DNA of 64,000 nt from Raphanus sativus (Eukaryota; Streptophyta; Magnoliopsida; Brassicales; Brassicaceae): positions 52,497,265-52,561,264 of the forward strand of contig NC_079516.1 in NCBI RefSeq assembly GCF_000801105.2, in the 5' to 3' direction. Positions 39,761 through 51,707 of this stretch are shown piece by piece (the first letter of the stretch is position 1; each line of letters opens with the position of its first letter). Below the pieces are notes generated by a model, which worked only from the letters and a program-made list of their open reading frames with translations, had not been told where the DNA came from and made no database searches. Both the position numbers and the translations under genes were made by a program.

Positions 39761-42700
39761 TAAGGACGCGTTTACTCTCGCCACGCACTTCATTACGGTA
39801 CTAGCCAATGAAGTCACGCCATCTCAGCGTAATTCTCACAGCTCCGTTCTTTAGAAAAGTAATGGTAGTGGAGTTTGGATATAAAACTAACTTGAGCCCG
39901 TATTAAAAGGGCCTATAAAAGCCCAAACTAAAGCCTATCAAGTATCAACCCACAATTCATAAGTACGGATATCGAAAATAAACTCTTCATCATTTATTTT
40001 GACCCCCCCCCCCCCCGAAAAAAAAAACTGTGATCATTTACTTTATTGGTAGGTCATATGATAGGATATCTGAAGTGAAATGTCTGATTTTACAGGACTT
40101 TATGATTCCCTAAATCTAAGGATTCAGTCAGAGTCATTTAACATAAAACTAAGAATCTACAAATATATTCAACTTGTTTTATTTATTATCTTCGTAATAA
40201 CATATGTTTCAACCTGGATACAAGTCAAGTGAAATCCACAGACGGGTGAGTAAGTGACCAACGACAAATTTCATGGGTTCTCTTCCCTCTATCTTCTCTC
40301 AAGATACGGTCAAAAGACTGGGATAAATATGCAATTAGTAAGTACTGAAAGGTTTCTAGCAAAAAAAAAGTACCGGAAGGAATATGAATGATGAAAGAAG
40401 TTTCGTAGATACGTGCGTAGACATTAAAAGTAATTCATCTTTGTAAATATAGATCTCGAACACGAATCTCGAGATGGAGACAGGTATGTGAATCAGTGAG
40501 TGCAATGATACATATCTATCGAGCATAAGTTATGGAGCCTGACATTTTTGTACGGTCAGAGTCGACATATACTGTAGTACTTTCTTTTACCTTCGTACAT
40601 ATCCATCGTCTCCAAAATCTTGAATTTCATAAATGTGTTCCAGTCAATCAGTGCCATTTATATATATAAAATCTAAATTTCATAAATATGTTCCAGCCAA
40701 TCAGTGTTTATATTCTTTTCTTTTATTCTATATATTATCATAAAGCAATGACGCTTGTTTCATTTTCTAACAAGTTTTTTTTTTGAAGAACAAATTTTCT
40801 AACAAGTTTGTATACATTTATGTGTGTTACTGTTTTCCAAATCGTAGTTTACCATTAGTTAATCTAGGAGTATTTGGGATGAGACCAAATAATTTTCCAA
40901 GGGAAAGATTACCGACAGCTAAATTAGCTTCGTTTTTTTCAATGAGGCTTAAAGCCTAGTTTCATTTTCGTCTGGCTAAGTAAACAAAAACAACGTTTCT
41001 GGTAAGATTGAAGCTAAGGACCGACGAATTTATATTTTGTCTCAATTTCTCTTCCTACCGTTAGAGTTTACCATATAATCTAGTATAGTCTTTTGCATAA
41101 TATTCTTGTGTATTACCATATATACAATTTTGGTATTTTGTGTGTTTTTTTGGGACCACGATATTTTCACAACCACAAAAATCCATTCTACTCGTGTAAA
41201 AACACAAATAGTAAATACTAGTTTTTTTCTTTTTGAGAAAGGGCATAATAACATAGTAAATACTAGCTATGTTTGATTATTGAGAGCGTATATAACATAT
41301 TCATTTTTAGATCGATAATGACAATACACTGATTTTCTCCCTTTTAAAACGACAATGAAATATCATAGATGTGAATATAAATCACGAAAAATATATGATT
41401 TTAAATCTAATAAATAAAGGTGGGGGAGACACAACTAAATAAGAAAAAATAATTGAATAAGACAATTATGATATGGTAAATAGTTTTGATATTTTGGTGT
41501 AAGGAAAATCAATTCGGGCCCCTTCATTTTTTTGCATTTATTATCAAACGAATTCGTGCGGTGGCGCGGTAGCTTCGTTTCGGGTATCTCAATTTATTAC
41601 TTGTACTTTATTTTGGTTGTCCCTCCACTTTCATCTATTTTTAATATAGTTTTTTATTTACCACATGGAATTAAAAGATCATCGGTCAGGTATATTTTCT
41701 CTACCATGCTGGCATGTACCCTAGATCAAGAACTCGTACTTTCTTTTAGTTCGAGTTGCAGTTGTCGAGCAGATATTTGATAACGATGAAAGATTTGAAT
41801 CGTTACATATTTAATTTACTGCGTTTGTTACAGCAAGAAGGTATATAGCGAGCGACAACACACTTAAATTAGCTTTCGTATCCATGACCCCTTTTAAACA
41901 TAAATAAAATAATTCATTTTTCACTATTTTATTTTTACTCTGAAATATAATACTGTACTACTGAGATAGAACCTAACTGTATTAAAAAGTTATTTTATTT
42001 TCAAGGAAAAAATAGAGAGACTCATTAGAGATGCACATTACCATTTTTGCATTTTAATTGATGTTAGAGTGCTTTAGACAAATTAACTTTATTACAATTT
42101 CTCTGACCAAAAAAAAGCTCGACTACAATTTTTTCTTTTCTTTTATAAAATTAGAATTGCATAGAGTTCACAAAAGTAAGAAACGACGCTGGTTCTAAAT
42201 CCATAACACGAAACAATGTATATTACTGAAAGAAGAAAGAGATATAACTCCATTTATTTAGCAAGATCGTTCCCATATGAACTCCATAGATTTATAACTT
42301 TGCAGCGTCCTGATATGAAAAAAGTTAGAAAGGAAAAGAAAGAAAAGTTGCGAGTGATTCCACCAGAAAAACATAGTGGTGCGTTGTCTTTGCTTAAACG
42401 TCCATACGTGTGAGTCTCCTTGTGGTCTTTGGAAGCTCGCGACGTCGACGTTGACGAGTGACACACGTGTGTCTAAATAGTACCCGCGTTAAAACCACTT
42501 GTTAAAAACACTAACATGAGTGGCCCCCCACTCCACCCAGAGCCCTCCGGCTCCACCAGTGAGTCTCACCGATGTTGAGTTGACATCTCTCTCCACCGTC
42601 TTCTTACAGACTGTCGGCGGAGTACTCTCCCTCTTTGGTTTAATTATTGTTTAGATTCCTTCTAAGTTCTATTTTAATCTTTGTATAATATTTGTCTTAA

Positions 42701-43235
42701 GTACTTTGAAGTTGGTTCATTAATTTCAGTAGATGTTATAGTATTGTGTGAATAAAAAACAAAAGCTTAGCTGTTGCACTTGCGCATTTGTTTTTTATTC
42801 TCAGCTTGTAAAATAAATAATTACTTTTTTTAGTAACTTCTCTCCAGCTTCCATATGACTCCAAAAACCCATGTCGATTCTCTTTTCAATAAAATTTCAT
42901 ATAATAAAATTCTATAGATTTAGTGTACCGTCTCAGTCACTGACTCTTATACATATTGAACAATTTTTATATAAAGAATTCATCGAAAATTTTCTGTATG
43001 AATTTATATAAAATTATGTCGGTTTTATATGTTTAACTAAAAAGTATACAGAATTTAGAAACACCAAATAGCTCCTATATAAGATTAAAAAAAACCGTTA
43101 TTTTCTTCTAGCAAATGGGAACTAAATTTTGCGTTATGTGGACGAAAGTGATTCAAATCTGGAAAGATAGTTACAATTCAAAAAATAAAACCTGAACTTT
43201 CGTAGTCGCACGAGCTACGTTTTAATACTATTAAA
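39761..43235. other. intergenic region with small repeats
   Basis: No gene is supported. It contains a C14 run (40003-40016), a direct duplication of about 38 bp (TTTCATAAATxTGTTCCAGx near 40625 and 40678), and a GC-richer patch near 42440-42620 with ACACGTGTG and C-rich words. The latter looks like a promoter fragment without a gene. Confidence 0.45.
40003..40016 (+). repeat. C14 homopolymer
   Basis: Fourteen consecutive C followed by GAAAAAAAAAA. One of three long G/C runs in the window. Confidence 0.75.
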
Positions 43236-43879
43236 CTAGATCTTGACCCGCGCTTTGGAAGCGCGGAATATTTTACGATGAAAAAATTCACTAATAACTT
43301 ACCAAATATTTTGGTAATTTTTAAAGAGTGTGTATTTAAAATATTTTTGCATTTAAATCAGTGTTTTTAAATTCAACCCGATTGTGATTATACCAGTTAA
43401 TCCGGAGATCTGACAATTCAATTTAAGTTTTAAAAAATTCATATCAAAAAAATCACTAAAACCCGAGACTAACCGATTGAACTGATGGATGACCGATATG
43501 TAATATAATTTGATTTAAATTGTAATATTTTCATAATTTGTAATCTTATAATCCAAATTTTAAAGTTCATTATTTGCAATTTATGAAATTATGACGTTTC
43601 TACAAAATTTTAAAGAGAAAATGATAGATATAAAATAACTAAAATTAATTATTGTATTGTTTGAAAACATTGATAGTAGTATAAAAATATATTGTTTGGA
43701 AACATTGATAGTAGTATAAAGAAATAAGTATATTGTTTGGAAACATGGATAGTAGTATAAAGAAAGGAACATTAGTGATTTAATGTAGGTTTAACTATAA
43801 AGTATAAATGTGTATTTAATTTAAAAACTTACAAATAAATGTTAGGTCCAACAGAATGTTTCTGTTTTAATAAGATAGA
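43236..43879 (-). mobile_element. non-autonomous Helitron with internal tandem repeat
   Basis: In minus sense it begins TCTATCTTATTAAAACAGAA at 43879 after an A. It ends with the hairpin CGCGCTT-CCAA-AGCGCG, then GGTCAAGAT and CTAG at 43236, followed by T. It carries no coding sequence. Inside are three tandem copies of a unit of about 40 bp (TATTGTTTGGAAACATTGAT and AGTAGTATAAAG, about 43655-43770). Confidence 0.82.
43655..43770 (+). repeat. three-unit tandem repeat inside the Helitron
   Basis: Three copies of ATTGTTTGxAAACATxGATA followed by GTAGTATAAA, with period about 36-44 bp. A 63-codon antisense open frame here is a product of the repeat. Confidence 0.8.
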
Positions 43880-44113
43880 TATTCAGTATACACTAGTAAC
43901 TACAAATTCCAGTTAAAAACTATATTTTAAATAAAAAGAAGAGAAGAGGAAGTTGCCCTACTACATTAAAGCTACTCTCCTCCATCATCTCGAGCTTACT
44001 GTATATAAAAAGCCTCTCAAAACCCTTTCCCTTTATTCATTTTATTCACCAAAGAAAAAACTAATAGAAACTTAACTAGACGACAAGAAATACATTTCTT
44101 GATTTCTTGGTAA
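43880..44113 (+). promoter_or_regulatory. promoter and leader of cyclin P3;1
   Basis: A clear TATA box TATATAAA at 44002-44009 lies about 105 bases before the start codon. The Helitron ends only 234 bases upstream of the ATG. Confidence 0.6.
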
Positions 44114-44898
44114 ATGGCGTCTTCAAATACTCTGGCGATATCTCCGAGGAAGCTCCGTTCAGACCTTTATTCATACTCTTACCAAGACGGTTCTAGCACA
44201 CCACTCGTGATCTCTGTTCTCTCGTCTCTGATTGAACGGACGTTGGCTCGGAACGAGAGGATCAGCCGGAGCTATGGTGGTTTTGGAAAGACACGTGTCT
44301 TCGACTGCCTAGAGATTCCTGACATGACGATCCAATCGTATTTAGAGAGGATTTTCCGGTATACCAAAGCCGGTCCATCGGTTTATGTCGTGGCTTATGT
44401 CTACATTGACCGGTTCTGTCAGAATAATCAAGGTTTCAGAATCAGTCTCACTAATGTACATCGTCTCCTCATCACAACCATCATGGTCGCTTCCAAATAC
44501 GTCGAAGACATGTAAGTTCACAAAAAAAAACTTAAAATATTTATTAAATACATTTTCTGTGTAAATTCAATTTCTTGAAAATAAAGTCTTGGTTTTGACT
44601 CATTTTTCTAATCTTTGTTTCTTACAGGAACTACAGAAACTCGTACTTTGCGAAAGTAGGAGGATTAGAGACAGAAGATTTAAACAACTTGGAACTGGAG
44701 TTCTTGTTCTTGATGGGGTTTAAGTTGCATGTGAATGTGAGCGTGTTCGAGAGTTACTGTTGTCATCTTGAGAGAGAAGTAAGTATAGGAGGAGGTTATC
44801 AGATCGAGAAGGCATTGCGTTGCGCTGAGGAAATCAAATCCAGACAAATTGTTCAAGATCCTAAACACCATAATCAATTTTCAAGAATCTTGTTGTAG
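44114..44898 (+). CDS. CYCP3;1: P-type (U-type) cyclin
   Basis: Two exons (44114-44511 and 44628-44898), 222 residues, the normal length for this family. The N terminus is MASSNTLAISPRKLRSDLYS. The cyclin box contains TIQSYLERIFRYTKAGPSVY, VVAYVYIDRFCQNNQGFRIS, LLITTIMVASKYVEDMNYRN, YFAKVGGLETEDLNNLELEF and LFLMGFKLHVNVSVFESYCC. This matches the Pho80-like plant cyclins, which bind CDKA and are linked to nutrient-responsive cell division. The tail ends HHNQFSRILL. The splice junction falls inside the Met codon before NYRN. Intact. Confidence 0.93.
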
Positions 44899-45828
44899 TC
44901 AAAAACTCTGTTTTGTTTTGTCGGTTTGCTTTTGAGGGTGTTTGACTTTTTGATTACCTTGTGTCCTTGTCGGTTGGGTTTTTCTTGAAATGTAAATAGA
45001 GAGAAAATATAGAGACTGGTGTTGTATGTATCTATGTATTAGCAAATGTAGATTCTTCTATCATTCTGTGTACCTGTTGAGGTTTAAGGAAATGGTTTTC
45101 TCATATGCAAAATCTTTGTTAATCTAACTGTTTTGGCATTTAGTAGTTTCTTAGACATGTGAACTTTTAGCAATATTGCTTAAGAGACACTAAAATCCAC
45201 TGATTAAGATATGGGTTGTCAATTAAATTATATATGTGATTGTGAAATCTCAGATTTTATATGCCATGCATTACATTTGTTAAGATTTTCGGCAATCTTA
45301 AGGTCATGTTCAACTCAAAACCAAACAAAATGTTGTGTTTTGTTTTTGTTACCACCTGACGAATTTAATATCTTAACCAGCAAACGCATACGTATTTGCA
45401 CTTTCTACATTGTGAATACGGTGATAGGAAAAGAAAAAACGATAATAGGAGAAAAAACAGTTCATGTTTTGTCTATATTTAGGAAAATGATAGTTCATAA
45501 GATTTTTTTCACATTAGGAATAGTTCGAACGATTTTATAGCTTTTTTTACACAATCATGGCCAAAACCCTTAAAAAGTTCTTAAACAAAAATAATAATAT
45601 TAATATTTTGATACAAATTAATTGCTTAACCAAATTTTAATCAAAAAATATAATTTGCATCAATTATAAGATGACAAGTATGGGTTTCCAATAAGATTCT
45701 TCAAATCTATAAGTTTAGAACTTCCTTTTATTTTCAACATTTTTATTATATTAGACACCTCTAATATCCTCTATTGGAATGGCTATAAGAACTTATAATA
45801 ATGAGAAAAGTAACTAAAGGATTTGAAC

Positions 45829-46089
45829 TAGGACTGGCCGACTGGAATGGATCGGATATCCATTATATTTTAAGGTATTTGGATCTTTATCCGACTGATC
45901 CATATTTTTACTATTCTTATTTGATACGGGGTTTAGATCCTAGTATTAGATATCCTTCTAAAAATTGTAATATCCGGATCCGGATTTAGATTCTTAAAAT
46001 AAATAAAAATATTAAAATATATAAAATATTAACAATAACTAAAAAGAAGTATATATAATACTTTAGTGTTATATCTATGTTACTCTTAC

Positions 46090-46125
<36 letters not shown>

Positions 46126-46375
46126 TATAGTAATAAAAATATAATAAATAGAATTATTATATATTTCATATTTTTAAAAATAATTATCAATAAAAAATTA
46201 TGATCTGGAAATCCAGACTAAAAATTAAGATATCCGGATTCGGATTCAATTTGGACGGATCTAACATTTTATTATCCGAATTCGTATCTGGTCTCTCCGG
46301 TTATTCGGATTTTCAAAATGGATCCGGATCAAATCTCGGATCGAATCCCAATCTCAGATAATATGTCGAGACCTA
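45829..46375. mobile_element. hAT-type MITE with perfect 8-bp target duplication
   Basis: It starts TAGGACTGGCCGACTGG and ends CGAGACCTA. ATTTGAAC flanks both sides exactly (45821-45828 and 46376-46383). The interior repeats GGAT(C/A)CGGAT-type words on both strands, with a (TA)n tract in the middle. No coding sequence. Confidence 0.87.
46094..46123 (+). repeat. (TA)n microsatellite inside the hAT MITE
   Basis: About fifteen uninterrupted TA units near the centre of the hAT MITE. Confidence 0.85.
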
Positions 46376-47490
46376 ATTTGAACTCATATTTTTACTTCGT
46401 AAACTAGTTAAAATTTTACAAGCTACATGAAAATGTGGCATGCACATTAACCAGGGGGAAAACAAACGTAACTCTACAAAATTATTTAGTTGTCGTTTTA
46501 AATTTATATATATATATTAGAAAACATTTAATTTTAATATTTTTAAAATAAAAACATATAAATATATTTCAACCAATTAAAGATTAAACCGGAGAATATT
46601 ATTACTAAAGTTTATACATTTGTTTTGAAACGAAAATTTTTATTTTACAATGATAAGTAAACTGAAATGAAAGAAATATTTAAATAAAAGTAAAAACACC
46701 CATCCATGAATGTTTTTTTTCCATCCATGAATGTTGTTTCCTTTGTCGTATATATACCAGTTGCAAACCATTACCTACTTTAAAGAAAAATATTCAAATC
46801 CGCCAAAAAGCTAAATAGCAGTTTTTGTATTTTTCGGATCATTCACCTTGCACAAACTTCAAGTTTATAATATTATGAATATCAATATCATCGAGTTTGA
46901 AGAAATTCGTTTTCTTAAGAATTGCAAATTGACGCCAGCTTTCTATTTCTAAACTATTTTTGTTTGGCATGCGAAAAAATACTTTGCTAGAAAAAAATTA
47001 TGAAGGATCATAGTTCGAAGCCTCTATTGTCGTAAACACATAATCATACCAAAAAGTATAGTTCAATTATTTTACCTCTGAAGTTTATTATTTTGTTGGA
47101 CCATTTAGTGCTTTATAAAATGAACGGTACTGTTAGTTAGAAAAGGTTATTTTGAGTGGATATGATTATTGTCTACCTAAAACTGGTCGTCGTTAGTTCG
47201 AAATTATAATTATGATCACAACCAGGAAATTGACATTTGGAAGAAATCCCAAGTTCCATCATATACTTTATATAAACAATAAACCAATAAATGAATTTTG
47301 TATATTAGTAGTAATATTGAAATTCTTGACAATCTATTATTGTTCGTAAAGCAAATCATGCCGATACTAAAACATGGATTTTATATCAACATTAATCATT
47401 TTGTATACATATTACATAGTGATACGAATAATATAAAGTTAGGATTCGGATGCTGATTTGGTGTCCAATAATTTGATTAATCGTGGCACA

Positions 47491-48661
47491 TCTATCTTAT
47501 TAAATCAGAAACATTACAACTTCTTCTAGGTGGATTTTAAAGGTGGACCTCATATATTTAAATTAAATGTCTTATTCTTTATATATAATATGTATCATAG
47601 TCTAACTTTGCATTGATGTATTTCCTTAAATACAATTCCTCTATTTGTCCATATTCCATACATGGTTTTCGCATTTATTACATGTCGATTTAAATAAAAT
47701 AGATATTAAAAATACTAAAAATATTAATAGTACTAAAATTACCCTGTATAATTCATTTTAAATTGATCAGTATACTTTTATTAGCCATATTGATTTTATT
47801 AGTACGAATAACATTAAGTAGATAAGTCATAGACACATACATAAATACATAAAGATATGACTACTCTTTAACTACGTTGGGCCTAATCTACTTTCTAAAA
47901 CAAATAACACATAGCTTTATATATTGTATAGAATATAGTAATATTGTATAGTATTATACATATACAATAATACTAAAAACAAACCAAACTAAAATATAAT
48001 ATATATCAAAAATGCTTTGAACCATTACACACAAAATGTATTAGATCTCAGAGATAAAATTCACATTGAAATTATGTAATAATTATTTAAAAAATTAAAC
48101 TTCGTAACGTACAAAAAAACATAAGTTGTATATCAAATTTTGTATTACAATAAAAAGACAACTCGCGCTTGCAAAGTGTTATTTTTACATACGAAAGACA
48201 GTTTTGATATTGTTCTTTAAACACAAAATTGAATTATACAAACTCGATACTACATAAAGCTAAAAATATAGAATACATTTTAAAAATAAAACCTGTGCGG
48301 GTGCGCATGGTCTTTACGAAAATCGCAGATATGTTTATATAATATATAAATATATTATGTTGCACATATTTTCATATATATAATACCCCAATGTAAGTTT
48401 TGTATGATAAATGTTGAAAATACAAAATATATAGCATTATATATTTTAAATAATATATATATAAAAATCTACTTTATGTTATCATAAAATTTAAAAATCA
48501 AATTTAATAATTAAAAACATTGCTTATTTAAACACATTAGTACACATTGTTATTTAACAAAATTTTATATTAATACACATTGCAATCATGTATAACATTT
48601 AGTACAAATAAAGATAAAAAAAAAAATTGACTCCTGCTCAGTCGAGCGGGTCATGATCTAG
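47491..48661 (+). mobile_element. non-autonomous Helitron
   Basis: The 5' end TCTATCTTATTAAATCAGAA follows a host A. The 3' end has the hairpin CCTGCTC-AGTC-GAGCGGG (48633-48650, one wobble), then TCATGAT and terminal CTAG, followed by T at 48662. The 5' end resembles the Helitron at 43236-43879, so they may be related. No coding sequence in 1171 bp. Confidence 0.8.
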
Positions 48662-50099
48662 TAAACATTAATTACGAATGGTTTATCATCCTTTTATCTA
48701 ATGATGTGCATCAATCACTTCAAATAAAATAAAATGAATTAGTTCGTTATTGATTCACTGAATACTTCCCCTGTTTTTGCATGAGAAAATTTAGTAAAAC
48801 GGAATTCCATTTTTCAGTAGAACAAAAGTACTTGTCCAAATGTTTTTCAGGAGCACGCATACATAAGAGTAATATATGTTTTAGAAAACATTATACAAAG
48901 AATTGTGTTATGTGGTTCACGAGCATTTACCAGCTAAAGGCATCGATCATTAATCATTTGATCTAATCCTGTGAACTAGATTATTAAAAATAAGACTTGG
49001 ATGGATGTGTTGGCATGTTCTCTAATTGTTGCGTACAAGAGATATATAAATCAATATATTAATGCATTGCAAACTCTAAAGATTACTACTTGATAAATTA
49101 CTAATTTTAAGTAGTCAAGATTGGAGTCTGTTTCATTCTTGTCCTTCTTTTATAAAAGAGCTTGAAATTTGTGATCAGTAAATTATTTCAGATGGCAAAA
49201 AAAAGAGTCGAATTTATCAAAAATAAGATGAAATTCATAAAATTATAATTATATGCTAATATATAATTTAATAAATATTATAAATTATTTATATACGTAA
49301 TAAATCAATACATCAGTGGTTTAAAGTTCAATATAGTAAAAAAATAGACAAAATATAAATTTATAAGTTTAGTAAAACTAGATTTATTAATAATAATTAG
49401 TATATAAGACCACAATATTAACATTGTTTTAACTAAAATATTTTTTAATATAAAATTTATTAATATATATGTAATTTAAATTGTTTGAGTTTAGTTTTCT
49501 CCTTGTCATATTTTCAACCTGGAAAATATTATTTCGGCTGTCCAAAGAAGTGCAAGGGCCTATAATAGGCCGGATAATTTATACGGGCCATGTAATGATT
49601 TTTTTTTTCTTTCGTTAGCGTCTAAATGCATGTAGTCAGACGGATGTGCGTCATCAGAATCTAATAAGAAAAAATATTTCAGATTTTTATTTTTACTACG
49701 ATAAAGTAATCGATTTCGCTAAGTCATACCGAAATTCACGCCAAGTTTTACGTCCAACAGTTTGCGCTTACTTTCAAACCCTTTGCCTGACGTTGGGTTG
49801 AATAACTTTTCTATGAATTTACACACTATATCGTTTTCAACCGTGAGATTGAGATCAACGGTGTAGATCAGTAAATGAACCTCCAACGGCCAAGCAAACC
49901 ACCATTAACGGCTACGTTAACGTACAAGTTTCGCCATCGATACGATCATACGAAGATCCAATATAATTTCAGTTCACCTTGATTTAGGGGTAAAGTAGAA
50001 TTAGTTACATAATACGACAACGAAAATCCCGACTACATGTAACTTGTGGGCCTAACCGTTAACCGTCACGTATGGCATAGTTCGTAGTAAAACAAAAAA

Positions 50100-50256
50100 C
50101 AAAAGACTTCACGTGTCCTATAAGTTGGGCTACTCGATTTTAGTATATGACACGTGGCTTGGAACGGTTGGGTAGTATAGTCCTTCACGGGTTTCGATCA
50201 ACAAATGATAAGTCTATAAGTAACACCAAAGCCATGTCTTCATAGTCATTATTCCA
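50100..50256 (+). promoter_or_regulatory. promoter of the first beta-expansin gene
   Basis: Two ACGTG-core boxes: CTTCACGTGTCC near 50107 and GACACGTGGC near 50149, the latter a good ABRE/G-box. A TATA-like TCTATAAGT lies near 50213, about 45 bases before the ATG. Abscisic-acid or light control is inference. Confidence 0.5.
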
Positions 50257-51382
50257 ATGGCAATTCTTGTCTTACAGCGATGTTACATTATCATGAACCT
50301 ACTCTTTGGTCTAACTTTTGTTCTATTAAACTCGGCTCATTGCTTTAACCCAAAAAGATTCAATATTTCTGCGGCAACGGACGGTTCTGATTGGTCTCAG
50401 GCCGGAGCTACGTGGTACGGCCTCCCCACAGGCTACGGCACCGACGGTATATTAATATATATGTGCATAGATGTGCTATGTAATCTAATGCACATTATAT
50501 CTCTGCATAATCAAAATGTTACTAACTAGAATATAAAATAATGAAGGTGGAGCGTGTGGTTATAAAAATGCTGTGGCACAAGCTCCCTTTTCGTCCATGG
50601 TATCAGCCGGAGGTCCGTCGTTGTATAAGTCGGGGAAAGGATGTGGTGCATGCTATCAGGTTCTACATGATCAAACTAAATACAATTGAGTAGCGTTTAA
50701 TAAATTAAAGGTCTTATGTTTAGTTGATATAATGTACAGATAAAATGCACTTCGAAACCGGACTGTTCAACGAATCCGGTAACGGTAGTGATTACAGACG
50801 AATGTAATGGATGCGTCGAAGAGTCGGTCCATTTCGATTTGAGCGGTACAGCGTTTGGTGCGTTGGCGAGTTCCGGTCGAGAGAGTCAGCTTCGCGATGT
50901 CGGAGTTTTGCAGATTCTTTATAGAAAGTAAATATATGTCACATTAAATAAATTACTACAGCAATGTTGTTATTATAGGCTAAAGTTTGATTTATTGGTT
51001 TCGTTGTAATTATTGTTTTCGCTTATTTGTTTGTTGTAGAGTTGAGTGCAACTATAATGGCAAAACGGTGGAGTTTCAAGTGGATAAAGGTTCAAACGCT
51101 TACTCGTTCGCGGTTTTGGTTGAGTATGAAGACGGAGAAGGCGAGATCAGCCTAGTTGAACTCAAACAAGCGTCGGTTTCTGACACATGGCTTCCGATGA
51201 ACCACTCATGGGGTGCGGTGTGGAAGCTTGACGTGACGTCACCTTTGCGAGCTCCACTGTCTCTCCGGTTGACTTATCTAGACTCCCGCGAGACCGTTGC
51301 GGCTTCTGATGTTATTCCGGCTGGTTGGCAGCCCGGTGAAACGTACAAATCGAACGTAAACTTTCTGTTGGAATTAGCTTGA
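50257..51382 (+). CDS. EXPB4: beta-expansin with C terminus altered by a retrotransposon insertion
   Basis: Four exons (50257-50446, 50547-50659, 50740-50927, 51040-51382), 277 residues. A secretion signal ([19 protein letters not shown]) is followed by domain 1 with [40 protein letters not shown], conserved cysteines and the HFD motif ([13 protein letters not shown]). Domain 2 ([13 protein letters not shown] to [16 protein letters not shown]) is the pollen-allergen-like cellulose/xylan-binding module. Beta-expansins loosen cell walls in the apoplast without hydrolysis. After NVNF the frame enters the copia 5' LTR (from 51366), which supplies LLELA and the stop. In the reconstructed empty site the gene would end NVNF plus two residues. 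Domain 2 itself is complete, so the protein may still work. The 3' UTR is now LTR sequence. Confidence 0.9.
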
Positions 51383-51655
51383 AGAAACCTTAAGCAGCAA
51401 GTTACCTAAATCCTAGTTGTTTTATGATTATGTGTTTCGGATAATGATCATAATATTGTGTCTTTATCAACTAGGATTAGGACTAATGAAATAGCTATAA
51501 ATAAAGCTATATGTCGAGTGTTTGTGTTATGAGTTTTGTGCTGAGTTACTTTGGAATCTAAAGCTTAAAGAGAGTTGTTCTTGAAGCTATTGTTAGCTTG
51601 AGTGATTGAATAAGAGAAGGACTTCTTATTGATTTGGTGATCTTGTGATTCAATA
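51366..51655 (+). repeat. 5' LTR of the copia element
   Basis: Starts TGTTGGAATTAGC and ends GATTCAATA, so the 3' end is TA rather than the canonical CA. It contains a TATA-like CTATAAATAAAG (about 51494-51506) that overlaps an AATAAA. Its first 17 bases are read as expansin coding sequence and stop codon. Confidence 0.95.
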
Positions 51656-51657
51656 TT

Positions 51658-51670
51658 TGGTATCAGAGCC
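51658..51670 (+). other. primer binding site (initiator Met tRNA type)
   Basis: TGGTATCAGAGCC, two bases after the 5' LTR, is the usual complement of the 3' end of plant initiator methionine tRNA. Confidence 0.9.
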
Positions 51671-51707
51671 AGCTCAAATCAACTAAGAAATTCACACACA
51701 AACAACC

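Larger units (their letters stand above)
44899..50256. other. 5.4-kb AT-rich intergenic region between cyclin and expansin
   Basis: Holds a hAT MITE (45829-46375) and a Helitron (47491-48661). The remainder is AT-rich with no supported gene. The 109-codon open frame at 45211-45540 has no recognisable domain and odd composition. The last ~250 bases are the expansin promoter. Confidence 0.55.

Noticed and set aside
42440..42620. GC-rich patch with ACACGTGTG as the promoter of an unseen gene
   Set aside because: No coding exons follow within reach on either strand before the Helitron and cyclin promoter.
43581..43772. 63-codon antisense frame with repeated FLYTTINVSKQYIF-like units
   Set aside because: It is a translation of the tandem repeat inside the Helitron.
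45211..45540. 109-codon open frame downstream of the cyclin gene
   Set aside because: No domain, no signal and AT-driven composition; it starts beyond the probable cyclin 3' UTR with no promoter features.
48120..48330. Extra Helitron ends inside 47491-48661 (GC-rich words such as CTGTGCGGGTGCGCATGG)
   Set aside because: No CTRR terminus with an adjacent hairpin at these places; probably degenerate internal sequence.
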